A DNA stretch of 64,000 bases from Streptomyces sp. NBC_00390 (GTDB taxonomy: Bacteria; Actinomycetota; Actinomycetes; Streptomycetales; Streptomycetaceae), in the NCBI RefSeq assembly GCF_036057275.1, contig NZ_CP107945.1:496001-560000 (forward strand). Direction: 5' to 3'. Shown here one piece after another: positions 8,713 to 16,789 of this stretch. Numbering within the stretch: the stretch's first letter is position 1; every line of letters begins with the position of its first letter. The notes under the pieces are model-generated. The model worked only from the letters and a program-made list of their open reading frames with translations, searched no databases and was not told where the DNA came from. Made by a program: the position numbers and the translations under genes.

Positions 8713-10011
8713 TCAGAGTTCGCCGCGGGCGAGGGACAGCAGCCGGTCGAGTACGCGCTGCCCGCCGGCGCGCACCCCGTCGTGCTCGTACTCGTCGGTG
8801 ACCCAGGTGCGCAGTCCGCGCACGGCGCGTGCGGTTTGCAGCGAGTGGGCCGTGTCGACGTACATGTCGTCGTGGTAGACCGCCGCGGCGACCGGCACCT
8901 GGTTCACGGCGAGCCGTGCAGGGTCGTACAGCGGCTCCCAGTCGGTGCGGGCGGCCAGCAGTTCGGCGCACTCGTGGAGCGGGCGCAGCGCGGGATCGAC
9001 CTCGAAGTGCCAGGGGTGGATCGACTCGCCGGTGAACAGCAGCGGGCCGTCGCCGGACAGCGCCGCCCCCGCGTCGAACTGCGGGAACTCGGCCCGTACG
9101 CGCTCGGCCGCCCAGGCGGTCGCTGTGCCGCCCTGGGCGTAGATGGCCTCGTGGAGCGCGGCGTACAGCGGATGCCCGGCGAACGAGAGGACGGCGTGCA
9201 CGGCCTCCTGGAAGGTGTCGGAGAGTTCATGGCCGGAACCTGTGCGCACGAAGGCGTCCTCGAGGAGATAGTGCAGCCGGTGGGTGCCGTCCTCGCTCCC
9301 GAGCAGGATCCCGAGGGACTGGAACGCCTCGTGCGTGAGCACATAACCGCCGGGCAGTACGGTCTTGCGCTCGGCGAGATGGACGGCGACGCGCCGGACA
9401 CGCTCCACGTCCTGCGGGTAACGGTCGTAGTGGGCCTCGACCTTGCGCTGGATGCGCGGGTAGGCCGCCCGGTAGATGTCGTCGGCGTGGGCGTCGAGGG
9501 ACGGCAGGCCGCCGGTGATCAGTACGGTGCGCAGCCCTTCGGGGGCGGCTCCCAGGTAGTGGGTCGCACAGAAACCGCCGAAGCTCTGGCCCAGTACGGT
9601 CCAGGGCGCTCCGCCCGTGAGCCGGGGCCGGACCGCCTCGCAGTCGCGCACGATGCTGTCGGCGCGGAAGAGGGCGAGATGGTCGGCCTGCGCCTGCGGC
9701 CCGCCCCGCTGAGGGAGCGTCTGACGGTTGAGCGGGGTGGAGCGGCCGGTGCCCCGCTGGTCCAGCAGCAGTACGCGGTGGTCCTGTACGGCCCTCCCGA
9801 GCCAGGCCTGTTTGCCGACGAAACGCCGGGCGCCATGGCCGGGACCGCCCTCCAGGTAGACCAGCCACGGCAGGTCGGCACCCGTGCGGGTGGCGGCGAC
9901 GACCTCGCGGCCGTACAGCTCGATCTGTTCCCCGGCCGGGTCCCGGTGGTCGAGCGGGACGGTGAAGCGGCGGTCGGTGAGAACGACTCCGGGCTGGCGG
10001 TAGCTGGTCAA
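8713..10011 (-). CDS. Alpha/beta hydrolase, proline iminopeptidase-like (peptidase S33)
   Basis: 432 aa from a TTG at 10011, supported by a GGAG ribosome-binding site. The oxyanion region is [12 protein letters not shown], followed by [12 protein letters not shown] and the nucleophile elbow [10 protein letters not shown], all characteristic of prolyl aminopeptidase-like S33 enzymes. A late [13 protein letters not shown] segment contains the probable catalytic His. No signal peptide is visible, so it is probably cytosolic and releases N-terminal Pro or similar residues from peptides. Confidence 0.88.
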   Translation of the reverse strand: MTSYRQPGVVLTDRRFTVPLDHRDPAGEQIELYGREVVAATRTGADLPWLVYLEGGPGHGARRFVGKQAWLGRAVQDHRVLLLDQRGTGRSTPLNRQTLPQRGGPQAQADHLALFRADSIVRDCEAVRPRLTGGAPWTVLGQSFGGFCATHYLGAAPEGLRTVLITGGLPSLDAHADDIYRAAYPRIQRKVEAHYDRYPQDVERVRRVAVHLAERKTVLPGGYVLTHEAFQSLGILLGSEDGTHRLHYLLEDAFVRTGSGHELSDTFQEAVHAVLSFAGHPLYAALHEAIYAQGGTATAWAAERVRAEFPQFDAGAALSGDGPLLFTGESIHPWHFEVDPALRPLHECAELLAARTDWEPLYDPARLAVNQVPVAAAVYHDDMYVDTAHSLQTARAVRGLRTWVTDEYEHDGVRAGGQRVLDRLLSLARGEL

Positions 10012-10036
10012 TGCTGCTCCTGCTGCTGTTCCTGTA

Positions 10037-10078
10037 CGCCCCCGCCCGCCCAGTGGATCACAGTCGGGGGCGGGGGCG
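10037..10078. terminator. Hairpin terminator after the GH5 gene
   Basis: An 11-bp GC stem pairs CGCCCCCGCCC at 10037-10047 with its complement at 10068-10078. It lies between the end of the GH5 gene and the start of the S33 peptidase gene, both on the minus strand. Confidence 0.5.
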
Positions 10079-10105
10079 CAGCAGGGCCGGCGGGCGGATC
10101 GGCGC

Positions 10106-11584
10106 TCAGCCGAGCGGGGCGTCAGCCGTCAGGAACCGGTCCGGCGTACGGATCCGGTCGCGCACCCACACACCGGCGGGCTTCAGCGGTCCGGTACCGG
10201 TCCAGGGTCCGTTGCCGTCACAGGTGCCGCTCTTGAAGACGGCTCCGGAGCGGGAGTCGTCGGAGTAGTTCCAGTTGACCCAGCTGATCTTCTTGCTCGC
10301 CATCAGATCGAGGTACTTCTGGGCCTGCGTGAAGTTGTTGCCGCCGTCCCCCGATGCGGTCTGGGTGCCGAACTCCGTGACGAACACGGGGAGTCTGTCG
10401 GCGGCACGGGACAGGGTGTTCAGATACTCGGAGCCGTGCGAGGCGGCGTAGAAGTGGAAGGTGTACATGATGTTGGCCGCGTTGACGGGATTGTTGACGA
10501 TCTCGGTCTCGTCCGCGCCCTCCGAAACACCGAGTGAGGACCAGGCGCGCGTGCCGACGAGGATCGGGGTGTCCGGGTCGCTCTGCCGGATGACCGGGAT
10601 GAGCTGCTCGGCGTAGCTCTTGATCCGCGACCAGCTCACGCCGCTGGGCTCATTGGCGATCTCGTACAACAGGTTGTTCCTGCCGCCGTGGCGCTGCGCG
10701 ATCTCCGTGAAGAAGGTCTTGGCGCGGGCGAGGTTGTGGTGCGGGTCGCCCGGGGTGAGCATGTGCCAGTCGACGAGGGCGTACATACCGCGCGCGGTGG
10801 CCTGTTCGATGATCGAGTGCACGAGGTCCGTGAATCTGCGCGGATCACTCTCGTAGCCGCCCTCCTGGATGTACATGGAGATGCGCAGCACATCCGCGTT
10901 CCAGTCGGTGGCCAGTGCGTCCAGCGAGCCGCTGGTCACGCACTGGCTGTACCACTGCAGTCCGTGGGTGCTCATGCCGCGCAGCTGGACGGGGTTGCCT
11001 CGCTGGTTGCAGAGCTTGGTGCCGCAGACCCTGAGCTGTCCGTTGGCCTCGACGGGGGTACGGCCGCCGGGGGCAGGGGAGATGTCCACGGCGAGATTGT
11101 CCACGTTCGGACCGCCGTTCGCAGTGGTGGCGGTGGCCCGGACGGTGTTGGAGCCGGCCTTGAGGGTGGCGGTGACCTTCGCCGTGGACCAGGACGTCCA
11201 GGCGCCGGTGGCGGTGAAAGCCCTGTCGTCGGCGGTGAGTACGCCGTTGACGGCGATGTCCATCGGGCGGTCGGCGGTGGCGCCGTTCGCGTAGCGGAAG
11301 GTCAGCGTGGCGGTGCCCGCCTGGGCGGCGTTGACCGTCCACTGGACGTGACTGCCGCTGGTGTTGTGGTAGTTGACGAACCCTCTGCCGGTGTAGCCGG
11401 CGTGATCGGACTCGACGAGTCCTTGGGTGACCGTCGCGTCCTCGGCCTCGTAGGTGACGGCGGCCACGGGTGCGGGCGCGGCGGACGTGGGGGACGTGGG
11501 GGCGGCGGTGAGGCCGAGGAGCAGGACGGCGGTGAGGGCGCCGACGCTGCCGAGGGGGCGTAGCCGTAACCGTGCCGGTCTCAT
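10106..11584 (-). CDS. Secreted CBM-GH5 glycoside hydrolase (endoglucanase-like)
   Basis: 492 aa. A Sec signal peptide with basic start and hydrophobic core (ALTAVLLLGLTAAPTS) is followed by a beta-sandwich carbohydrate-binding module of CBM6/CBM35 type, about residues 43-165 (TYEAEDATV...GPNVDNLAV). The catalytic domain carries the GH5 signatures: VDWHML, the acid/base Glu in LLYEIANEPSG, and the nucleophile Glu in PVFVTEFG. The enzyme is probably an extracellular endo-beta-glycanase; beta-glucan or mannan cannot be separated by eye. An inverted repeat 60 nt upstream may be a regulator site. An acetylxylan esterase lies nearby, in keeping with plant polysaccharide use. Confidence 0.93.
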   Translation of the reverse strand: MRPARLRLRPLGSVGALTAVLLLGLTAAPTSPTSAAPAPVAAVTYEAEDATVTQGLVESDHAGYTGRGFVNYHNTSGSHVQWTVNAAQAGTATLTFRYANGATADRPMDIAVNGVLTADDRAFTATGAWTSWSTAKVTATLKAGSNTVRATATTANGGPNVDNLAVDISPAPGGRTPVEANGQLRVCGTKLCNQRGNPVQLRGMSTHGLQWYSQCVTSGSLDALATDWNADVLRISMYIQEGGYESDPRRFTDLVHSIIEQATARGMYALVDWHMLTPGDPHHNLARAKTFFTEIAQRHGGRNNLLYEIANEPSGVSWSRIKSYAEQLIPVIRQSDPDTPILVGTRAWSSLGVSEGADETEIVNNPVNAANIMYTFHFYAASHGSEYLNTLSRAADRLPVFVTEFGTQTASGDGGNNFTQAQKYLDLMASKKISWVNWNYSDDSRSGAVFKSGTCDGNGPWTGTGPLKPAGVWVRDRIRTPDRFLTADAPLG

Positions 11585-11643
11585 GGGGGTCTCCGTTGGC
11601 TGGGCGGACGGGGCCGGGCTGTGCCGAGGGATCGGCCCTTCGA

Positions 11644-11663
11644 TTGGAAGTAAAGTTTCCTAA
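11644..11663. promoter_or_regulatory. Inverted repeat upstream of the GH5 gene
   Basis: GGAA-N7-TTCC (GGAA at 11646, TTCC at 11657) in an A/T-rich patch about 60 nt upstream of the secreted hydrolase start. Position and symmetry suggest a regulator binding site; the regulator is not identified. Confidence 0.35.
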
Positions 11664-11783
11664 CCGAATGGAATAGCAGCGTCCGAGCCCCTCGGCAAGG
11701 GCCGGGGCACAAAGCCCTCACGCTCGCGGCACGGGCCCTCGCGGCCCGCGCGTGCCGCCCCGGACGCCGCGTACCGTGGGCGT

Positions 11784-12215
11784 GTGAGCGAGTCATGGGG
11801 ACCTGACGACATCGGCGTGTTGCGGCTGCCCTCGGGACGGGCGGTGCGCGGGCGGGCGTTGCGGCGGCCGTTGCCCTCCGGGGCGGCGCCCGCATTCGCC
11901 GTGCATCTGCTGGGGCGCCGGCCGCCGGCGGTCTCCTGGGATTCACGCTGGCTGCGCTGGCCGGACTTCTGGCTGCCCGGCGACCGCGCCGAGGCCCGTG
12001 AGGTTCTCGGCGAGGCGTGGGAGCGCGCCGGCTCCGAGCGGGTGGAGATCGCCTGTGGCGGCGGCCGGGGACGGACAGGAACCGCCCTCGCGTGTCTCGC
12101 CGTCCTCGACGGGGTACCCGCCGAGGACGCCGTGGCGTACGTGCGCCGGCACTACGACCGCCGGGCCGTGGAAACCCCCTGGCAGCGGCGGTACGTACGC
12201 CGCTTCCCCGGCTGA
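11784..12215 (+). CDS. Protein-tyrosine phosphatase-family protein
   Basis: 143 aa, GTG start. The active-site loop is IACGGGRGRTGTALACL, a CX5R(T) P-loop with Cys and Arg in place, as in dual-specificity/tyrosine phosphatases. The N-terminal part (GVLRLPSGRAVRGRALRRPLP) is typical of small actinobacterial members. It stands alone, divergent from the GH5 gene, so the substrate is unknown. Confidence 0.82.
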   Translation: MSESWGPDDIGVLRLPSGRAVRGRALRRPLPSGAAPAFAVHLLGRRPPAVSWDSRWLRWPDFWLPGDRAEAREVLGEAWERAGSERVEIACGGGRGRTGTALACLAVLDGVPAEDAVAYVRRHYDRRAVETPWQRRYVRRFPG

Positions 12216-12306
12216 GCGCCACCGGCGCGCCGAGCTCGCCGCGGTGGCCGACCGTGTTGACCTGCTCACCCGTCCCGTGCGATCCAATGCTCAAAGGCGG
12301 TTACCC

Positions 12307-13278
12307 ATGGCCCTGTTCGACCTGCCCATCGAAGCGCTCCGCACCTACCGCAGCCGCTCCACGGAGCCCCAGGACTTCGACGCGTTCTGGACGAAGACAC
12401 TCGACGCCGCCCGCGCGCACGACCTCGGCGCCCGCTTCGAGCAGGTGGACTGCCGGCTCTCCTCCGTGGACGTGCACGACGTGACCTTCGCGGGGTTCGG
12501 GGGCCACCCCGTCAAGGGCTGGCTCGTGCTGCCCGCCGGCACGCGCGAACCGGTGCCGGTGGTGGTGGAGTTCCTCAGCTACGGAGGGGGCCGTGGCCTC
12601 CCCCACACCCATCTGCTGTGGGCGTCGGCCGGGTTCGGCCACTTCGTGATGGACACCCGCGGCCAGGGCAGCAGCTGGACGACGGGCGACACGCCCGACC
12701 CGGTGGGCAGCGCCCCCGCCCTCCCCGGCTTTCTGACCCGTGGCATCGAGGACCCGCACGAGTTCTACTACCGCAGGCTGTTCACGGACGCGGTCCGCGC
12801 CGTCGAGGCGGCCCGGGCGCATCCGCTGACCGACGCCTCGCGGACCGCGGCCGTGGGGAGCAGCCAGGGCGGCGGCATCACGCTCGCGGTCGGCGGGCTG
12901 GTGCCCGATCTCGCGGCGATTGCGCCCGACGTGCCGTTCCTGTGCGACTTTCCGCGCGCCACGACACTCACCGACCGTCACCCGTACCGGGAGGTGGGCG
13001 AATACCTCAGGACACACCGGGGCCGGACCGAACAGGCCGCGCGCACGCTGGCGTACTTCGACGGGGTGCACTTCGCGGCGCGCGGCCGGGCGCCCGCGCT
13101 CTTCTCGGCGGCGCTCGAGGACCAGACCTGCCCGCCGTCGACCGTGTTCGCCGCGTTCAACGCGTACGCCCATGAGGACAAGCACATCGAGGTCTACGAC
13201 TTCAACGACCACGAGGGCGGAGGCCCGTTCCAGGAAGCGGCCCAGCTGCGATGGCTGCCCGGCCGGCTGACCGCCTGA
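12307..13278 (+). CDS. Acetylxylan esterase (CE7 / cephalosporin-C deacetylase family)
   Basis: 323 aa, ATG start at MALFDLPIEALRTYRS. Landmarks are DFDAFWTKTL at the N-terminus, the RGQGSS oxyanion segment, the Ser nucleophile in AVGSSQGGGITLA, a catalytic Asp region near SAALEDQTCPPST, and His in DFNDHEGGG. The length matches CE7 hexameric esterases, which deacetylate xylo-oligosaccharides and cephalosporin C inside the cell. It may work with the secreted GH5 enzyme nearby. Confidence 0.93.
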   Translation: MALFDLPIEALRTYRSRSTEPQDFDAFWTKTLDAARAHDLGARFEQVDCRLSSVDVHDVTFAGFGGHPVKGWLVLPAGTREPVPVVVEFLSYGGGRGLPHTHLLWASAGFGHFVMDTRGQGSSWTTGDTPDPVGSAPALPGFLTRGIEDPHEFYYRRLFTDAVRAVEAARAHPLTDASRTAAVGSSQGGGITLAVGGLVPDLAAIAPDVPFLCDFPRATTLTDRHPYREVGEYLRTHRGRTEQAARTLAYFDGVHFAARGRAPALFSAALEDQTCPPSTVFAAFNAYAHEDKHIEVYDFNDHEGGGPFQEAAQLRWLPGRLTA

Positions 13279-13352
13279 CAGCTGCCCGCTCGTGCCGCGG
13301 CCGTCCCGCTCGAAGGCGGCCCGGAGGAACGGCCCGGAACGGCCCCGCATCG

Positions 13353-13375
13353 CCGGCCGGTGTACGGACGGCCGG
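13353..13375. terminator. Weak hairpin between convergent genes
   Basis: A 7-bp repeat, CCGGCCG at 13353-13359 and CGGCCGG at 13369-13375, lies between the convergent esterase and VOC genes. It may terminate either one. Confidence 0.35.
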
Positions 13376-13381
13376 TGGGAG

Positions 13382-13816
13382 CTACCGGCCGGCTCGAGAA
13401 GAGACGTACTGCTCGGCGAACTCCCCGGAAGGTGCGATCGGCGTGATGACGTCGATCAGCACCCCGTCGGGGTCGGCGATGATGAAGTGCCGCTGCCCGA
13501 AGTCCTCGCTGCGAATCTCCAGCTCGGGCTTCAGCCCCGCGAGGACGACCAGGCGCTCCCACTCCGCGTCCACGTCCGCCACTTCGAAGTTGAGCAGCAT
13601 GCCCCGCACCGGGACACGGTAGCCCTCGGGCAGGGTCGGGTGGGTGTGGTCGAGCAGCGCGAGCTCGTACGGCACGGGCCCCGGGTGCTTCAGGCTGACG
13701 TACCAGTCGGCTTCGAAGGTCGTCTCGAAGCCCATGAGCCCGGTGTAGAAGGCGCGGGACTCCTGGAGGCGGGAGGTGCAGATGACGGGATAGAAGCTGG
13801 TCAGCACGGAGCTCAT
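13382..13816 (-). CDS. VOC-family (glyoxalase/bleomycin resistance-like) protein
   Basis: 144 aa, ATG start. The paired beta-alpha-beta-beta-beta layout is visible: an N-terminal module [24 protein letters not shown] and a C-terminal module [11 protein letters not shown]...[21 protein letters not shown] proteins are metal-dependent isomerases, dioxygenases or drug-binding proteins. The gene is divergent from a TetR regulator and its translation start lies just 11 nt from one of two repeated operators, so it is very likely repressed by that TetR. Confidence 0.88.
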   Translation of the reverse strand: MSSVLTSFYPVICTSRLQESRAFYTGLMGFETTFEADWYVSLKHPGPVPYELALLDHTHPTLPEGYRVPVRGMLLNFEVADVDAEWERLVVLAGLKPELEIRSEDFGQRHFIIADPDGVLIDVITPIAPSGEFAEQYVSSRAGR

Positions 13817-13826
13817 TCCCTTTCGC

Positions 13827-13840
13827 GTACCATCGGTATG
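13827..13840. promoter_or_regulatory. TetR operator candidate, copy 1
   Basis: GTACCATCGGTATG, a partial palindrome (TACC...GGTA) directly upstream of the VOC start. It repeats 31 bp away, about three helical turns, with one mismatch. Confidence 0.6.
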
Positions 13841-13857
13841 CGAATAAGGCTATTGGC

Positions 13858-13871
13858 GTACCACCGGTATG
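13858..13871. promoter_or_regulatory. TetR operator candidate, copy 2
   Basis: GTACCACCGGTATG, second copy of the repeat, 19 nt upstream of the TetR start. Two copies on the same helical face suggest cooperative binding that controls both divergent genes. Confidence 0.6.
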
Positions 13872-13890
13872 TCAACGGAGGGAGAGCGGC

Positions 13891-14493
13891 ATGCAGGGCA
13901 CCACCAGGGCGCAGCAGCGTGAGCAGACCAGACATTCCCTGCTGCGCGAGGCAAGGCGTCTGTTCGCGGCGGTGGGTTACGGCGGGGTCGGTCTCCCGGA
14001 GATCGTCGGCGCCGCCGGGGTCACCAAGGGCGCGCTCTACCACCACTTCGACAGCAAGGCCGCGCTGTTCCGCGCCGTGCTGGAGCAGGTGCAGCAGGAG
14101 GTGGGCCGGCGGGTCGCCGCGGCTGCGGAGGCGCAGGCCGACCCCTGGACCCAGCTGACCGCCGGCTGCCAGGAGTTCCTCACCGCCGCCACCGATCCCG
14201 ACATCCAGAGGATCATGCTGGTCGACGGTCCATCCGTGCTCGGGTGGACCGAGTGGCGCACCCTGGACGAGGCCGCCTCGGCCCGCCACCTGGCCGAGGC
14301 GCTCGCCGCCCTGGTCGAACAGGGTGTCATCCCGCGCCAGCCGGTCACCCCGCTGACCCATCTGCTCTCCGGCGCCATGAACGAGGCGGCTCTGTGGCTG
14401 GCCGCGTCCGCAGGCCCGACGGACCTGGACGACACCAGGGCCGCCCTGTCACGGATGCTGGAGGCACTGCGGGCAGGCCCGTCGCCGGGGTGA
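13891..14493 (+). CDS. TetR/AcrR-family transcriptional regulator
   Basis: 200 aa, ATG start with a strong GGAGGGAG site. The N-terminal HTH runs from TRHSLLREARRLFAAVGYGGVGLPEIVGAAGVTKGALYHHF, the classic TetR signature. A helical ligand domain follows with the DPDIQRIMLVDGPSVLGW segment common to its subfamily. It is divergent from the VOC gene, with two repeated operators in between, so it probably autoregulates and represses the VOC gene. Confidence 0.92.
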   Translation: MQGTTRAQQREQTRHSLLREARRLFAAVGYGGVGLPEIVGAAGVTKGALYHHFDSKAALFRAVLEQVQQEVGRRVAAAAEAQADPWTQLTAGCQEFLTAATDPDIQRIMLVDGPSVLGWTEWRTLDEAASARHLAEALAALVEQGVIPRQPVTPLTHLLSGAMNEAALWLAASAGPTDLDDTRAALSRMLEALRAGPSPG

Positions 14494-14506
14494 ACCGGCG
14501 ACGGGC
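14477..14506. terminator. Bidirectional terminator
   Basis: A perfect 12-bp stem (GCCCGTCGCCGG at 14477 and its complement ending at 14506) with a 6-nt loop containing the TetR stop codon. It lies between convergent genes. Confidence 0.65.
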
Positions 14507-14525
14507 GCGCCTGCCTGCGCGCGGA

Positions 14526-14933
14526 TCACTGCAGGAGTTTCGCCTTGGCCTGCTGGAACTCTTCTTCCGTCAGGTCGCCCTTGGCCTTCAGCTCCGACAG
14601 CTTGGCAAGCTCCTGTGCATTGCCGCCACCGCCGGCGGTTTCACGGATGTAGGTGTCCATGGCTTGCCGCTGATCCTGCGCTGCCTTGAACTCACGCTGG
14701 CCCATGCCCTTGCCGCGGGCTATCACGTACACGAGCACGCCCAGGAAGGGCACGATCACCACGAACAGCAGCCACGCGGCCTTGACCCATCCGCTCATGT
14801 CGTGGTCACGGAAGATGTCGATGATGATCCGGAACAGCAGCATGAGCCACAGGACCCAGAGAAAGATCCACATCACGGTCCAGAACGCGCCGAGAACCGG
14901 ATAGTCGTACGCCAGCAAGACGTGGCCGTCCAT
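14526..14933 (-). CDS. SHOCT-domain membrane protein
   Basis: 135 aa from the ATG at 14933, chosen for its AGGAGGA site 6 nt upstream. Two transmembrane helices are seen (FWTVMWIFLWVLWLMLLFRIII and AAWLLFVVIVPFLGVLVYVIA), like the phospholipase D N-terminal membrane family. A charged stretch then leads to a C-terminal SHOCT motif (ELAKLSELKAKGDLTEEEFQQAKAKLL). SHOCT tails mediate oligomerisation. A palindrome shared with the DUF7144 gene lies 77 nt upstream, hinting at common control. Confidence 0.85.
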   Translation of the reverse strand: MDGHVLLAYDYPVLGAFWTVMWIFLWVLWLMLLFRIIIDIFRDHDMSGWVKAAWLLFVVIVPFLGVLVYVIARGKGMGQREFKAAQDQRQAMDTYIRETAGGGGNAQELAKLSELKAKGDLTEEEFQQAKAKLLQ

Positions 14934-15009
14934 CGCATTCCTCCTGCCATGCCTGGCCGACACGAGAAGTCGGCTCCTTATCAGCGTCCCCGCTCCCGTC
15001 GTCGGCTTC

Positions 15010-15028
15010 CTCACCCGTCAGGGGTGAG
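15010..15028. promoter_or_regulatory. CTCACCC/GGGTGAG palindrome, copy 1
   Basis: CTCACCC, GTCAG spacer, GGGTGAG, located 77 nt upstream of the SHOCT gene start. A near-identical element precedes the DUF7144 gene at a similar distance, so this is more likely an operator than a terminator. Confidence 0.45.
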
Positions 15029-15073
15029 CGCGGGGGCAGGCGCCTCCCAGACACCGCATGCCGCCGCGTCGCC

Positions 15074-16480
15074 TCAGCCGGTCCGCACAGTGATCCGTCC
15101 GGTGCCCGCAGCCGCGGCGAGCGCCTGGTGGTCGCGCTCGTTCTGGTCGGCGTAGGCCTCGGCGAACTCCCCCATCGCGCGGTCGAAGGTGTCGGCCCCG
15201 CCCAGGTAGGACGCGATGGCTATCCGGTCGCCGGAGCGGGCGTGGCCGCGGGCCAGAGTGGTGCCGCACAGCTCGCCCAGGAGCCGCATCTCGCCCGGAG
15301 TCATGACGTCCGGCCGGGGGCTGCCCTTCCAGTCGCGCAGCTGGCGCACATGGAAGTCCCGCGGCCTGCCGTCGATGCCCTCGAGCTGCTCCCAGCCCAG
15401 GAAGATGTCGCCGGCCGCCTGTATCAGCCGCTGCCCGGCGACGACCCGTTGTCCCTGGTTCTCGTAGGCGCTCGCCCCGGCGTACGGGGCCAGTACGGAT
15501 TCGCCCGCCTCCTTGACCTGCAGCAGCAGCGGATCCTGGTCGTCCCTGCCGAGCATCAGCAGGATCCAGCAGCGGGTGCCGACGCTCCCGACGCCGACCA
15601 CCTTGCGGGCGACGTCGACCAGATCGAACTGGCCGAGGAGGTGGCGCCGGTCCGAGCTGAGCGTCCTGCCGTAGCGCTCGACCAGTGCGCCGAGGCGGTG
15701 CTTCAGCTCGTCGCGCTCGACGGCGGGAAGCAGATCGGCCAGCGGCACGACGAACGGCGCGTCAGGCGTGATCCTGCGGACCCCGTTCACGATCTCGGTG
15801 AGCTTCTCGAAGGCCTGCAGGCTGTCCCTGGTGCGTGCCTTGGCCGTGGTGCGGTCCAGTCGCCGGCGCGCGCGCTCGCCCATCCGGCCGGACATCAGCT
15901 CACCGAGCTGGTCGACCTCGGTGCGGGCGTACCAGACATCGAGGTTGCGCATCCCGGCGAAACGGCGCATCGCCTCCCGGTAGCCCTGCGCGGTGGCCCG
16001 TACGACGGCTGTGCGCTGCTTCACCGTGAACCCGTTGCCTCGCCCGGCGATCGCGAAGCCGGCCGCGAGCCGCTTGACGTCCCATTCCCACGGCCCGGGC
16101 AGGGTCTCGTCGAAATCGTTGATGTCGAACAGCAGATTCCGCTCAGGGGAGGCGAACAGCCCGAAGTTCAACGGGTGCGCGTCCCCGCAGAGCTGTGCCG
16201 TGAGCCGGGTGTCCGGCTCGGCGCCGAGGTCGGCCGCCATCACGGCGGCCGCCCCGCGGTAGAAGTGGAACTCCGACTGCAGCATGCGGCCGTACCGGAT
16301 CGGCACGAGCTCCGGGACGCGCATGGCGGACTGGCGCTCGAGCACCTCCACCGGGTCGGGCCGGTGCGCCGAGGGATCGAATCCCGCGTGCCCCGAGCGA
16401 GCCATGCGGGCGCGGGCCGCCTTGCCGCGGGCGGCCCGCTCCTGCGGCGTCAGGCGGACGCTCGGGGTCGACTCGGGCAA
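15074..16480 (-). CDS. DUF2252 family protein
   Basis: 468 aa from a TTG at 16480 preceded by GGGGAG; no ATG or GTG fits the conserved start (VRLTPQERAARGKAARAR). Typical DUF2252 motifs are present: VPIRYGRMLQSEFHFYRGAA, LCGDAHPLNFG, LLFDINDFDETLPGPWEWDVKRLA and the C-terminal LARGHARSGD. The GDAH-N and DINDFDE elements resemble the catalytic loop and metal motif of aminoglycoside-phosphotransferase-like kinases, so a kinase-like fold is likely; the substrate is unknown. A 65-aa gene lies 28 nt upstream. Confidence 0.9.
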   Translation of the reverse strand: MPESTPSVRLTPQERAARGKAARARMARSGHAGFDPSAHRPDPVEVLERQSAMRVPELVPIRYGRMLQSEFHFYRGAAAVMAADLGAEPDTRLTAQLCGDAHPLNFGLFASPERNLLFDINDFDETLPGPWEWDVKRLAAGFAIAGRGNGFTVKQRTAVVRATAQGYREAMRRFAGMRNLDVWYARTEVDQLGELMSGRMGERARRRLDRTTAKARTRDSLQAFEKLTEIVNGVRRITPDAPFVVPLADLLPAVERDELKHRLGALVERYGRTLSSDRRHLLGQFDLVDVARKVVGVGSVGTRCWILLMLGRDDQDPLLLQVKEAGESVLAPYAGASAYENQGQRVVAGQRLIQAAGDIFLGWEQLEGIDGRPRDFHVRQLRDWKGSPRPDVMTPGEMRLLGELCGTTLARGHARSGDRIAIASYLGGADTFDRAMGEFAEAYADQNERDHQALAAAAGTGRITVRTG

Positions 16481-16508
16481 GGCCTCTCCCCTCGTCGGGC
16501 GCGGCTCG

Positions 16509-16706
16509 TCACTCCGGCAGCCGGCGCATTTCGAGAACGGGCAGGCCCAGGTCCTGGAAGCGCACGAGCAACCCGTACAGATGTGCGTCGTCGGTGACGT
16601 TGCCGAAGAGCAGTGTCTGCTCGGGGACGGACTCCTTCTCCAACTCGGGGAAGGCATCGCCGACGACCGCGGAAAGGCGGCCGGTGATGCGGAATTCGTA
16701 TCGCAT
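16509..16706 (-). CDS. Small conserved hypothetical protein (65 aa)
   Basis: 65 aa, ATG start. The sequence begins MRYEFRITGRLSAVVGDAFPEL and ends GLPVLEMRRLPE, with DDAHLYGLLVRFQDLGL between. It looks like a compact alpha/beta protein of a family I recall as widespread in streptomycetes. No function is known. It sits between the LuxR-type regulator and DUF2252, same strand. Confidence 0.75.
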   Translation of the reverse strand: MRYEFRITGRLSAVVGDAFPELEKESVPEQTLLFGNVTDDAHLYGLLVRFQDLGLPVLEMRRLPE

Positions 16707-16789
16707 GCCAGCGCTCCCCGTGTGTGAGGGTCTTGGCTGCCATGCTGGGCCGGACCCCGCCCGGGTCGCATCACCCGCACGAGGTGATC

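Noticed and set aside
6968..8878. Plus-strand frame of over 600 codons
   Set aside because: It lies opposite the SLATT and PIG-L genes, which have clear motifs; the antisense translation is low-complexity.
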